Of a DNA stretch of 64,000 nt, positions 49,273-60,319 are shown piece after piece (positions within the stretch are counted from its first letter, which is position 1; every line of letters starts with the position of its first letter). This stretch comes from Capitella teleta. Taxonomy: Eukaryota; Annelida; Polychaeta; Capitellidae. Position numbers and translations under genes: made by a program. Where the stretch lies: assembly GCA_000328365.1 (NCBI GenBank), contig KB297594.1:47529-111528 (forward strand), in the 5' to 3' direction. The notes under the pieces are model-generated. The model worked only from the letters and a program-made list of their open reading frames with translations, was not told where the DNA came from and ran no database searches.

Positions 49273-49558
49273 CCAGGCCTTCGATTTTGGGGCGAGCCAT
49301 CGATCGCGTAATATTGATTTTTGGAGAGTGAAATGTCGAGCGCCAAAGCTTTATGAATCGCTCGCCCCGAAAGTGTGCGTTATGAATGCTGCAAGCCGAA
49401 ACCAGCACGTTATGAAATTGATTGCGAATCATAACGTTAGTAACACAGAGCCAAAGAGGTCTGAGGCTATTTTTTAGCAACTTCAATTTTCACTCGCCTA
49501 AGTAAATTTAGGAGAGTGAAAAACAGCTCTCCTAGAAATTCCACAATCTAAGGCCTGA
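49273..49558. mobile_element. Small MITE candidate, about 286 bp
   Basis: The left end TCCAGGCCTTCGATTTTGG is inverted at the right end (reverse complement CTCAGGCCTTAGATTGTGG), 16 of 19 matching. Inside are GGCGAG and GAGAGTGAAA words resembling the GGCGAGTAAAA repeats near 41.9, 42.7 and 59.6 kb, and three TCATAACG-type words (49375, 49408, 49439). No coding capacity. Confidence 0.5.
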
Positions 49559-50469
49559 GGATCACAGCACCGGTAAAGAGGTTAATAAAATATAGTCCCG
49601 TGTTTTATTATCTTATTCAGCAATTAAAATAAATTTAGGCCTATTGTTTGCCTGTATGCATATATACAGAGTACAGGCATGTGCAATGCGTACGTACTCG
49701 TATTTTCCCTCTGATGGGGGAGAGAATGCGACGCAGGACGCAAGCATGAATTCGGCGCTTTTAAAGGGAGGGAGAACTGGTTAAAAATGGACTTTGAGTC
49801 GTTATTTGATGCACAAAAAAATGATTCCTATGCCTGGCCCACACAAGGAATATCATCCCTAACGATTTCGCGGGAGATATATTGCTAATTAGGCGTGACG
49901 TCATGAGCTGTGATGAAACACCGAGTTCCCTATCTTTTACAATGGGTCTCGTCATATCAGCGTGTCCTGCGACTGAACCCCTGGATATATATTTTTTTTT
50001 TCTTTTCGGAAATATATAGAATAATCATTTTGCCACCAGTCAGGCACGAAAAAAAAAATATTTTTTCACTATTTTTCTTATTTTAACAAGCGATTTTCAA
50101 GGACACCTACCATGTTTCTCATCCTGAAACAGTAAAAAGATCAGCCAGAGTGCACCACGCATGCGCAATACTGACGCTTTCGTTTCGTAAACAACAAAGA
50201 TGTCCTTTTATGGCGAAGATGCTCTGCTCTGATTGGCTGAAATCGATAGCTTCACGAGGGCAACGGGACCAATCACGGCAAGCCCTCAGCTGACGTTTGC
50301 CTCCTATACTTTGCAATGGAAGCCATTCTCCCATAGGCGCAATGCTAACCCCGATATTCGGAATGCATTCATTCCATACGCTTGCATCCAGGCATGGTGT
50401 TCTTGGCACGGAATGCTATCAATTGGTGCTATGAGTCAATAGAACATCACTTAAAATTTAGTTCCCCAT
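49559..50469. other. Intergenic, no gene seen
   Basis: AT-rich DNA with an A-run and T-run pair near 49990-50080. No supported gene. Confidence 0.5.
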
Positions 50470-50614
50470 CCCTTTAAGCAGAAAGCAAAGGAAGAAAGAG
50501 ACCGTCGGGAGGCAGAATATCTTCGAAATGCCCGAAAATCACGTCGCTCTTCGCTTCGTGCAAAGTATCTAATACAGGAGCTGAGTCAGCTGACAGAGAA
50601 GTCCAGCCAGTTCA
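50470..50614 (+). other. Short open exon-like segment, basic and leucine-zipper-like
   Basis: The frame reads KQKAKEERDRREAEYL, RNARKSRRSSLRAKYL, then IQELSQLTEKSSQF and reaches a possible donor TTCAG|gttgaa. Basic residues followed by spaced Leu (L..QELSQL) resemble a bZIP, but the key Arg eight residues after the Asn is Ser. It could be an exon of a decayed host gene or the N-terminal part of the hAT-like element just downstream. Confidence 0.3.
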
Positions 50615-50810
50615 GGTTGAACCATGCATTATTTCTAACTTATTTCCAACTTGCAACAATTGCATTCACATGTGGCCAGAGCGATAACGGCTCACGTTTG
50701 AGCCATAGCCTGGTTTCCCGGCAAATTACATTATAATTTATATTAACTGTGTACATATTTCATGTCAATAGCCGGATAAATGTCTCTCTCTCATTAGAAG
50801 TGAATTTGCA

Positions 50811-51290
50811 ATGGAGACGGAAGGAGTCACGGAGCTTCAAAATGAGTCATCTCACACAGAGGTTGCAGCAAATACAAGTACATGTGGCGATTGTGGTGTT
50901 AATGAGAATGAGCCGATCGATAGTAGTACGTCGGGTCCAATCACTCCAATGGACAACACCGAATTGCTGTACTCAGTACTCCAACGATATTGGTGAATGG
51001 CCTCGTCGGTTGGACGAAACTGCTCGAAGGTTTTGGATAAACACAGAGAGCTCACATTGCCAAAACACGAATGCCGACTTTTCAGCGTCTGCTTGCCAGT
51101 ATACCAATGAGAGCAGTCCTCGTTTCTGCTCCAAAACATTCTTCTCATTTATCCATATGTACTCAGGAACACAACAGTGGACGCTCGACTGAACCATCTG
51201 TGTCGGCTCTCGATTGAACGCGAAGTAATGGAATCGCTAGATGTTAATCAACTGATTGACACATTTGCTTCGCGAAAAGCAAGGTAAGTT
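50811..51290 (+). mobile_element. hAT-like (TTF-type) DNA transposon remnant
   Basis: Three protein-like pieces in different frames resemble TTF-zinc-finger hAT transposases. They are an acidic N-terminal piece (METEGVTELQNESSHTEVAA), a segment DIGEWPRRLDETARRFWI that matches the usual DP..WP..L.....R..I pattern, and a C-terminal piece LNHLCRLSIEREVMESLDVN, then QLIDTFASRKAR, like the hAT dimerisation end. The central catalytic part is missing, so this is an internally deleted, frame-disrupted copy. The family call is by motif memory only. Confidence 0.5.
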
Positions 51291-51900
51291 TCCTTTTGAT
51301 ATCACTCTGCATGTTGCATGTTTCAGTTTTTGAATTTGACTGTTCTCTAATATTTTTTGCTATGTTAGTATGTGCATATTAAATGATGCAACACAATAAT
51401 AATCAAGATTGTTTGTACTTGCATCAAGGCATCAACTAGCATCAAGTCACTATAGCATATAGAGGGGCCTTCTCATTTGCCTTTGTCGGGGCCTCGCACT
51501 ATGTTAATCTGGCCATGTCTGTAGATAATCAAAAGGTGTTTGACCCACTGTTGTCACTGTTGTGTATAGTGACTGTAGTCATGAGACCTATGACTCTGGT
51601 TTGGTACAGCACGTATATGATCAATCTCCGCTCTTTGCGATCTGCTCCCCATTGTCTAACGAGCAGACGACGGTCACACCACCAGTCGGAGCGGCCAACT
51701 GGGTGTTACACAATTATCTGCTCCCAGGGTTTTCAGCATTTCCACAACTTTTGTCGATTACAATAGATCTAATGCTTTCTCATAATCAACATTGCAAAAG
51801 AATACATCTTGATTGCCTCGGCCACTGCTTCTTCTCTCGTTCCCATCATATTCCGGTAGCCGAACTAGTCAAATCCAATGAAGTCTTTCCTTCTAGTTCC

Positions 51901-51914
51901 AGTCTGTTGTTTGT
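51901..51914. repeat. Target site duplication, left copy
   Basis: AGTCTGTTGTTTGT is repeated exactly at 52251-52264 and brackets the intact SINE. Confidence 0.9.
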
Positions 51915-52250
51915 GAGTGAGTGAGTGAGTGATTGGGGTTTTACGGCTCCACCCAACCCGTTCGGGTGATACGGGCGCCAGAACAGAAGGCCCGGGACCG
52001 GGGTTTCCCCCTACTCTTATCGATAAATCCCAAGGGTTCTTTATCCTGCATACCACCATAGAGAGTAGTACACAGCGCCCGGCCTTGTTACGCAGTTGGG
52101 CAGCACTGCAGAGTCACCGAAGAATTACAATTGTAATTCACAATCATAACGCCCGCGGCCTGATCGGGTCTCGAACCCGGGACCTCGACCCCCACGGTCG
52201 GCATAGGATTGTAGTCAGCGGTTTAACCCACTGCGCTATCCGGTGCCCCC
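51915..52250 (-). mobile_element. Full-length tRNA-derived SINE
   Basis: Read on the minus strand, the element starts GGGGGCACCGGATAGCGCAG. It has a Pol III box A (TAGCGCAGTGGG, 52238-52227) and box B (GGTTCGAGACC, 52177-52167) spaced as in tRNAs. It then passes through a unique body of about 230 bp and ends in a short AATCACTCACTCACTCAC tail. Exact 14-bp target site duplications flank it (51901-51914 and 52251-52264). The tRNA-like head is followed by CGTTATGATTG. Intact ends and identical duplications indicate a young insertion made by LINE machinery. Other copies are at 418-525, 46111-46320, 47812-48081 and 56940-57255. Confidence 0.95.
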
Positions 52251-52264
52251 AGTCTGTTGTTTGT
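52251..52264. repeat. Target site duplication, right copy
   Basis: Exact repeat of 51901-51914 at the tRNA-head side of the SINE. Confidence 0.9.
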
Positions 52265-52645
52265 TAATTATTATACCTATATTGAAATTTTCGACGCATT
52301 GGAAAGAAACGAAATTAATCTCTCAAACAAGCTCTATCTCCATGTCTCGCTCGATAGCTGTTGCAATTAAGGACGCTTAAGTTAAAAATAAGTTAGAAAT
52401 ATTGCCTTATTACGTTGTACGTTATGATTGCGTATTGTGGTGCTTCACTGCAGTCCTGTGCCCAGGAAATCAAATAGTTTTAACGCAGTCCAAACTGAAG
52501 AGAAAAGCCCATACTGTAGAATAGAAAGCGTTTAATTTATTACTTTTAGTAGATCTTATCAGGAAACTTGATATAAAGTTTCAGAAATGAGCCATAAGCA
52601 AAACAGATCATTAATTGTAAATAACTTGTACAACGTTTCCTTCTT
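52265..52645. other. Short intergenic region with FMO poly(A) signal
   Basis: TTTATT at 52536-52541 reads AATAAA on the minus strand, about 105 bp after the FMO stop codon, and is its likely poly(A) signal. CGTTATGA occurs at 52420-52427. Confidence 0.5.
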
Positions 52646-55087
52646 TTATCTGAGCAACAAATGGAAGATGACAGCACTGACAATTCCTATCAGAACGATG
52701 TGCCACAACATAATGGTGCAGTCGGCCTGTTTCACCTTCCTCGTCTCCCTCAGTGGGTGGTATATGCGGTCCCACTGAGTAAGGATAGCATCCCTGGCAT
52801 GGGGCCATGCACCCGGCCCCCTCAGTCGGTATTGGTATGTTGTGCACGGTCCGAAAAACACATTGAAAGCTAGTCTGGGATCTGTCACCCAAAGTTGCTC
52901 TGTTGCAATAGAAGATTTGATTATAAGTCAGAATTTCGTAGAGGAGCATTCACTTACTTAGATTTGGTTTACACCCAAGAAGGTCGGCCAGTTCATCCAT
53001 GAAAGGGATGAAGTCGACCTGGATGGTGTGGCGGGGAGAGGCGTAGAAACGAGCAGCCATGGCGGCCTCTTTCTTACGTATGTCCTCCCACATTTTCTCC
53101 CTCGAAGGCAGGAGCTTGTTTCCCTGTTTTAAATATATCATCACATTCAGAATTAAGTTGAATGTAAAACACAGCAGTCACCTTGAAAATATGAGTGGCC
53201 AAGCGACATTGCAGCTCAGCAATGGGGTTGATCGCACCAATGGGTTGTACATATCCTATGACAGCGAGTGTGTGATGCTTGAGGTCCGGGGGATACATGT
53301 ACTTGAACAATGGAAGCTTATTTTCGTTCACTTGGAAAACAGGATCCTCCAGGAAAGGGAAACCGAACTTATATCCTGTAGCATATACAATAATATCAAT
53401 GTCATCGACGCGAGAGCCGTCGGTGAATATGACGCTGGTCTCTGTGATTTTTTCCACGTTGTGCTTGACAACCACTGTGCCAGAGATAATGCGGTTGGGC
53501 AGCTCATCGTTGACCATGATATGTGCTGACATTAAGTGGTTGTCTGGTTTCAACCCGTAGTCTGCGTGGTTGAATTTTTTGTTCGCTTCGTTCTCATATA
53601 TCCGATTTCGGAGTTTCAAGGGAAGCCACTCAAGATATCTTCGCAGCCCTTCCACATCGAACGGTACGCCAGCTGTCCCAACTCGGTTCACCACCCATGA
53701 CCCTCGCCGAGTGCTTAGATACACCTGTAATGATAAATTGAATAATGCAATGGTATGCATGTGGAGCAGGTATCAATTGATCAAATAAACACATGTAGTT
53801 TGCTTCGAGTTAAACACCGAAGCCAGCGAGCCGTTTGATTCGTGGCTGACTGAGGTCTTTTTCGATTGCCCAGTCGGTCAGCCGACCTATTTGTGGCTGA
53901 CCAACTGCTTTTGTTTTCTGACTGGCTCAGTTCAGTTGCACTGCTATGTTGCGAATATTACACGCATTATATAAATTAATACATGTAGGCCTATCTATGC
54001 CTTTGCTTACATTATGTCTTGCTGTATGTATAAGAATTAGTGAGCTCACAAAACTCAGCATAATGAATACTGCGTAACTATGCGGTCTTTTCGATGGCCT
54101 TATCATGGCTCGTTACTTCTACGAAATAAATACAGTTTGCCGACCCCTGAATTAACTGCTTGTGATATTCAATGACTTCTTCTAAGTTCTAACATGTTAG
54201 TACACCGACTAGTAACTACTTGAATGATCAACGCAGAAACAAAACTGTAATTAAAAAAGTTCAAAATATGGAAATGCTTTGATAAAAATAATCCAATCCT
54301 TTTTTTCAGTTGGTTTCGAAAATTGGGGGAAAACTTTGTGTCACAACAGAGCATCAAAACTGTATTATTAACTAATTCAATTCTGGTACACCCTGTATAA
54401 TGCCCAAAGTATAATAAAAATAAAAACAGGAATAGTGATTGGAAGCTTCGATTCACTTACCTGTTTGGCTATTTTGCTGAGCTCAACAGCAATATCACCG
54501 CCAGAATTTCCAATTCCGATGACGACAACCCTTTTGTCTTCAAATCCCTTGTAACTTCGATACCCGTGTGTGTGAAGTCTTATTCCTTTAAATTTGTCTT
54601 CCCCTGGGAAACTTGGCTCGTTCTTATCAGCATGGTGTCCTGTACAGACGAGAACTGCGTCAAATAGTTCTGTCTTCTGCTCTCCATTTTCTTCCAAGTC
54701 GATGACCCATTTTCCGCTCTCATCGTAATCCGAGCTTTTTTTTACCTTCCTGACCTTAACCCCGAAGCGGATACTGGGCAAGATATTGAAGTGCTTGGCA
54801 TACTCCCTGAAGTACTGCATCAGCCTGGTATTGTGCATGTAGTTTGGACATTCCTTGTCGGCTGGAAAATCGCTGTAGCACATCATTTCTTTACTTGTGT
54901 TGATCACTGTGGTTTTCATGACACAGGACTGACCATCAACCACAGTCTCTGTGAAGTTCCATAATCCTCCTATGTCATTGGTGCGTTCAAGACAGACAGG
55001 TTGTAAGCCTTCATCCAAACAGCATTTGATGGCTGCTAGTCCAGAAGCTCCAGCACCGATCACCGCTACTCTCTTACGCGCCGACAT
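52646..55087 (-). CDS. Flavin-containing monooxygenase (FMO family)
   Basis: Four minus-strand exons, 55087-54461, 53724-53182, 53123-52958 and 52899-52646, join in frame to 529 residues, close to vertebrate FMOs (about 532-558). FAD-binding GAGASG is at residues 11-16 and GGLWNF follows. The FMO signature F-x-G-x3-H-x3-Y is [11 protein letters not shown] at 166-176. NADPH-binding GIGNSGGD starts at 191 and ATGYKF at 324. The C-terminal part carries [17 protein letters not shown] and AILTQWDR. The last 22 residues are a hydrophobic anchor ([19 protein letters not shown]), so it should sit in the ER membrane with the catalytic part in the cytosol. It uses NADPH and O2 to oxygenate soft nucleophiles such as amines and sulfides. 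All key motifs are intact; it looks functional. Confidence 0.95.
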
Positions 55088-55485
55088 TGTATTTGTGAAA
55101 CTATAACCAAGAGGACACTGTAATATGTATATGACACACTAAAAACAGCACACGGACTACACCTCTAGTGCACAAAGTTCGAAAACAGTGAGGCCCTCAA
55201 CGTCTATCTTCTCGTGCAAACAAAGTGTTTCTGGATTCCGATGTTAAATGCACAAAAATAAAAGATAAGAAGAAAAAATAACCTCTTTAACACAACCAGT
55301 ACATATGGTAATTAAGAGGAACCTTGAACCTGAGTGTTTTCTGCAGACAATATATATTTATTCAGGCAAATTTATCATGTCTTTTTCTCCTCCGAAAACT
55401 TGTTTCTGCATCGTCGCACACTGTTTATGGTGTTATTCAGTAGACCTGCTTATACTGACATTGGTCTGTCAAGGGCCGGTTTGGT

Positions 55486-55518
<33 letters not shown>

Positions 55519-56939
55519 TTTTTTCCAACTTCAACTTGGACCGTGCGTCACGAAGTAGGAGGGCCATCTCGTTATACTAACGTCTCAGAGAGTACAGAGA
55601 GACGACATGTCACTATAACCCCAGTGCCACATTGGCTGCAAGAAATTTAAAATTTACGTTTTTTAGCGCAGTTGGTATAGTTTGTTTTGCATGTAGAGTA
55701 TTGTATTGGTTTGTACTTTGTAGGTTGTCCAATTCCTTTCAGTGTGGTTCTTGAGGTCCTACTTTGCACGATCGTCCCGGACTCGTCCCTCATCAATGCG
55801 AGAATTAATCGGGCATTTCCGTGAAGCGACTCGGCAATGCTCGGGCTTGGGTTCGGCTTAACTCGCAAAACTGCTCTGCGCGCAGCCTTTTGCTAGGTAC
55901 TGAGTCGCTCTCCTCAAATACCCTATTAACTGCCAATCAGCCTTAGCAGTACGTGAGGAGGTTCACCCTAAGTTCTGCTCTAGTTGTGCGCACTTGACCT
56001 CTTTTACTCTTCTCTCAATGGCTGAAGTTTTACACGTGACTTACCCACGAGATCTCAAACCAATGAATATTAATATTAAGGCAATAAAATTGCAATCAAT
56101 AAAATGGATATTTAAGCTTGCAAAACACCATTTAACTTTCTTGTTTATCAGGCGTTCAAGCGCATTGGTTAAGCGATGGAAAGTTGTTCGGAGGATTTTC
56201 TTTCGGCCGTTGAAGTAGGGTTGACTAGATCGTTCAAAATTATGCATCTAATCAGTGGATTTTTTTTTCTCCCAAGGTATTTGCCCTATGACTTAATTGA
56301 TCTTGAATTAAATTTCAAAAGTAGGAAAAAAAGGTGTAAATTAGAAGTGCTTGTGTTCAAGTTCAATTCCAGCGGATTTCTAATCCAGATGAAAAAAAGA
56401 ATTACGATGAGTTCTGTGATATTGTTTTTGTTTTTAAATCAAATCATTTATTCACAAATGAACAGAAAAAAAAGATTAATGGTGCATGAGGCATGATACG
56501 ACTCCACCAAACCTATTCAGGTTGTAACCGATACACCGGGTGTGGTTGTTATTACGAATGAACCTCTGTTCTGTACTGAGCAAACTCAGTCAAGTAATTG
56601 AATAATTTATTAATTAATTGATATGATTGAATGAATAATTGTTAACGAGATTGATGGCGGTTATCTCGAATCAGGGGGCAAAGGTAAAATAGATTGGGAT
56701 GATGATTATGTAAATTATGGTATTGCTCTGTACTGAGTGACCTGCTGTTATCACGAATCGGAGGGGGGGGGCAAAGGTGGTGTGATTACGCGGAAGATTA
56801 TACATGCATGCCCTCGATTAGTTAGCTCTCGTTCGGCCCTCGAATAAACAAGAAGTGAATTATTGAAAACTGTTTGTGTCATCGCTTCTTGCGTCGGCAC
56901 AGAACCCCGTTACCCAGGCAACTTGCTATACAGTAGAGT
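55088..56939. other. Intergenic with poly(T) tract, no gene seen
   Basis: A T-rich run lies at 55487-55525. The remainder shows no gene or clear repeat. Around 56495-56560 there is weak similarity to the SINE 3' body (GATACGACTCCACCAAACC), too short to call. Confidence 0.45.
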
Positions 56940-57255
56940 AGCCCTGAAGACGTGACCACCAACGGTTACAAGGTGATACGTGTGCCATAACAGAAGGCCC
57001 GGGACCGGGGTTTCCCACCACTCTTACCGATAAATCTCAAGTTGTCTTTATCCTGCATACCACCATAGACAGTAGTACACAGCGCCCGGCCTTGTTACGC
57101 AGTTGGCCAGCACTACAGAGTTACCGAAGAATTACAATTATAGCTAATTACTCTTACATTTTATTTCACAATCATACCGCCCGAGGTCCGATCGGGTCTC
57201 GAACCCGGCCGGGACACGGTGAGCATAGATTGCAGTCAGCCGGCCAAACCGATTT
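56940..57255 (-). mobile_element. SINE copy, diverged, nearly full length
   Basis: Shared blocks are AGAAGGCCCGGGACCGGGGT, TTTATCCTGCATACCACC, CAGCGCCCGGCCTTGTTACG, CAATCATACCGCCCG (one base off the family CATAACG) and GGGTCTCGAACCCGG. The tRNA head is damaged between the boxes and at its 5' end. It is older than the copy at 51915-52250. Confidence 0.8.
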
Positions 57256-57599
57256 ATGAACTAGCACATAGTTATGCTGAAGCCCAGTGTGATCTTTAAG
57301 AAAGTGCAGACAATATTAATACAGTGTATTGATAAATTCATGACGTGCAAACATTGGAAATAAATTGAATTGAGATCAGAGAGAAAAGTACAGAAATTAA
57401 TGAGTGAGTGAATAGTGCAGTGCGATGAACCAGGAAATTTGTGGTACATTGATCTGTGAATGGAAATTAAACTGGCTGTAAGACAGCAGAAGACTGAGAA
57501 TAATATGTGCCCCCCTAGGGGCTCACGTGACTAACTCCGTGCCTGTGATTGGTCCACGCCTCAACCAATGGTCGATCGACAAAGGTATCCGCGCTCGAG

Positions 57600-57982
57600 T
57601 GATAAAACAAAATATCCCTTGAATGATTGTTATTTATTTATTAAGCACAAATGCATGTATACAAAAGAAATGCTTCTATGCGCTTTATGTAAAATGGAAA
57701 ACAATCAGAAGTGTTTTCTAAAAATAGATTTTCAGTTTCTTTTTAAACGAATGTCTGATCTGGTAAACGAATATCTGATCTGATAAAAAGTGGAAGCGAA
57801 TTCCACAGTTTACCCCATTGTACCATAGAGGAAGAATAATGAGAGAGGACATGTGGGTAAACGCCAGTCTTTCGCCTCGCGAGCGCATTTTGCGATTTAT
57901 GAACAGTCAGCTCGAGCGCCAGTCCCCGTTTAACATGGGTTTTTCCTATACCCGGCCGTAAAATGGCTGTTAACATGGCCAT
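57600..57982 (-). mobile_element. LINE fragment, C-terminus of the RT ORF
   Basis: The minus-strand frame has RRKTGVYPHVLSHYSSSMVQ, then WGKLWNSLPLFIRSDI, followed after a local 19-bp repeat (GTCTGATCTGGTAAACGAA and a near copy, 57750-57785) by a shifted FKKKLKIYF-like end. The G.LWNSLP ... FKKKLK pattern is the usual LINE C-terminus. The copy is decayed. Confidence 0.6.
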
Positions 57983-58078
57983 ATCTTTTTACTCCAGAGA
58001 GCTAGAGTTTTGAAATTTACAAGATATAGAGACGCAACCATCAAAAATACATCGTGAATATCCCAAATCAATATGGCC

Positions 58079-58570
58079 TCGCCGCTCGTTGAAGCGAGGA
58101 TGCTGGCTGACTCTCCTTAATTAATAGGGATGGCGAACGATTGAAAGGGAGATTCATTTGAAGAAAAGATAAATGCATGCCGACAAAGAAATAAATCATA
58201 AACAAAGCCTTTGTAATGATAATAATGATGGCAATTAGTGCTAGCATTGATATCCATACCAGAGAAACTGACCGAAAGAAAACAAGCAAAGTGACGTACT
58301 GCTCGACAATTGCCTGTTCAAATTCTCGGTAAAAAAACCCAGATCTATCGTTCTACAAATTGAAATTCCATAAACCTGGACACAAAAAAGAAGGACAACT
58401 CAAAAGGTGAGCAATCAGTGCCTTGAGATTTATGTATTTTTGTGAATATTATTTGTCGAATAAAAATATACATTTCAACCCAAATCCACTATTTCTTGAA
58501 ACTTTTCTTCCAAATAAAAATCTTTTTATTTCGTCATGACTTCATAGTTATTCGCTTCAACGAGCGGCGA
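58079..58570. mobile_element. Inverted-repeat unit, 492 bp, possible MITE
   Basis: A perfect 19-bp inverted repeat (TCGCCGCTCGTTGAAGCGA at 58079-58097 and its complement at 58552-58570) encloses AT-rich non-coding DNA. The match stops sharply at both limits. No target duplication is evident. Confidence 0.4.
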
Positions 58571-60319
58571 TTCGAGTTTGCAGATAAGGAGCTAAACAAA
58601 TGCTCTCTAATTACACAACAAATATTCCGTGGGCTCGACGTGGAACATCGCCCCCATAGGCTTTTGACCCCGTGTCCTCTCATTATATTTCCTCTATGAT
58701 TATACCACTCAGTCAGTCCGCCAGCCAATCAGCGTTGTGTATTTGTGCTCATAATCCGTGCGTTATGAACACTCATAAATAAACAAAATGCGTTATGCAC
58801 TCCCTCGTTAAGGTCACATTTTAAAAGAGATTCTTGGATAATGAGCAAGATTCATAACGCAATAGCTGCTTGGACGTTATGATGACCTGCTTTACGCAGA
58901 GAATGTTCTCTGCTTTACGCATAACTCAATTATTGCCTTTAATATTATACGGATGTGCGCTTTCTATAATTTTTGTCCGCAGTTATCCGTGTTGAATGGT
59001 CCATAATTGCATCTGTATATGTTGATCCGACCGGTCAAAGGTCATTTATCCTAGCATTTATTTGTTATAATAAAAATATATAAAATAGAAATATTAATAT
59101 TATATATTAAAAATTTAATTTAAATTTAAATTTAAATTTAAAATATAAATTTCAATCGATTTGAGTGGAAATTGACAGAAGTACAGACATCTAATATTAC
59201 TAATCATTGATACTGGAGATCGATTTATCGGCTCTGAGAAAGATTTGTAGGGTAAACATGGCTTGGTAATAGCTATTCAAGATGGCGTGCAGTCAGACCT
59301 TTGTAATTTTGTAATTTTCAATGCCTTTGCTGTCTTGACTCGACTGATTCAGAGTTAACATGTGGCCATTACAAAATATCCTCATAACCCAGTTTAGAGG
59401 GAAACACACTTTTCTAGTGGTAGGGTCATACACTAGTAATGTTTGCTTCTGATGTACTGCTTAAAGGTGGACCATGGCATTGTATGGCCACGAACGATCG
59501 ATGCATACATGTAAATAACAATTGGCGAAGAAAGTTTCTAATACACGTAGTTAACAAGTATATAATAATTGCGTTTAATGTCATCTTTTTCGTCAGAATT
59601 TCTGGCGAGTAAAAATATATTCCGTGAGTAAACATATCCAGTTCACTCGCCACGTGGCGAGGAAACATTTTTGCTATTTATTTGCATGCATTTCTGTTGA
59701 AGCTGTGCATGATACTTCCAGTCGGACTTGATACTTATAATGACATTCATGCTTATCAGTAATATGGTGATCAGCGGACACTTTATGTTTAATCGGTCGC
59801 TTATATAATATGAATATGCGTATTCGATTGAAAAGCATTTTGCGCTATTTAATGAATTGCATAGGTTACACCAGAGGGCATTTGTTTAATGTTGCTTAAT
59901 GGCCACCTTTGCATTTTGCCAATTAATTGCGATGAGACCGATGGGTGTATCATCAATCAAAACAATAAACAATTAACCTCTGACATCTGGCATCAATAAC
60001 GAATGAGCTATGAGCAATGTCGTTTGGTTACTTCGGAAAAACAAATAGCAATCTCGTTCGCACCAGATAGCTATGTCAATAAACGAATTGAAGGGTTTTG
60101 GGCAACAACACGGATACATATACAGAAACTTCAATGCAAGATGTGGAGCCTCCTCAGTCGAAATCATCTCTGCAACGAAGAGGGGCGATTGGAAGTATAC
60201 CGAACTCCCAGACTCAGTGAACCAGTGAACCATCCAAAATCAAATGGAAGAACCCTCTGACATCTCAACACGACGATATTGAATAATCTGCAGACCAAGT
60301 TAAAAAGATACCCGGGTGC
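58571..60319. other. Intergenic, repeat remnants
   Basis: Four TCATAACG-type words lie at 58758-58882. An AATTTAAATTTAAATT tract is at 59105-59150. A GGCGAGTAAAAATA ... CTCGCCACGTGGCGAGGAAA segment at 59600-59675 resembles 42715-42785. No host gene is seen. Confidence 0.5.
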
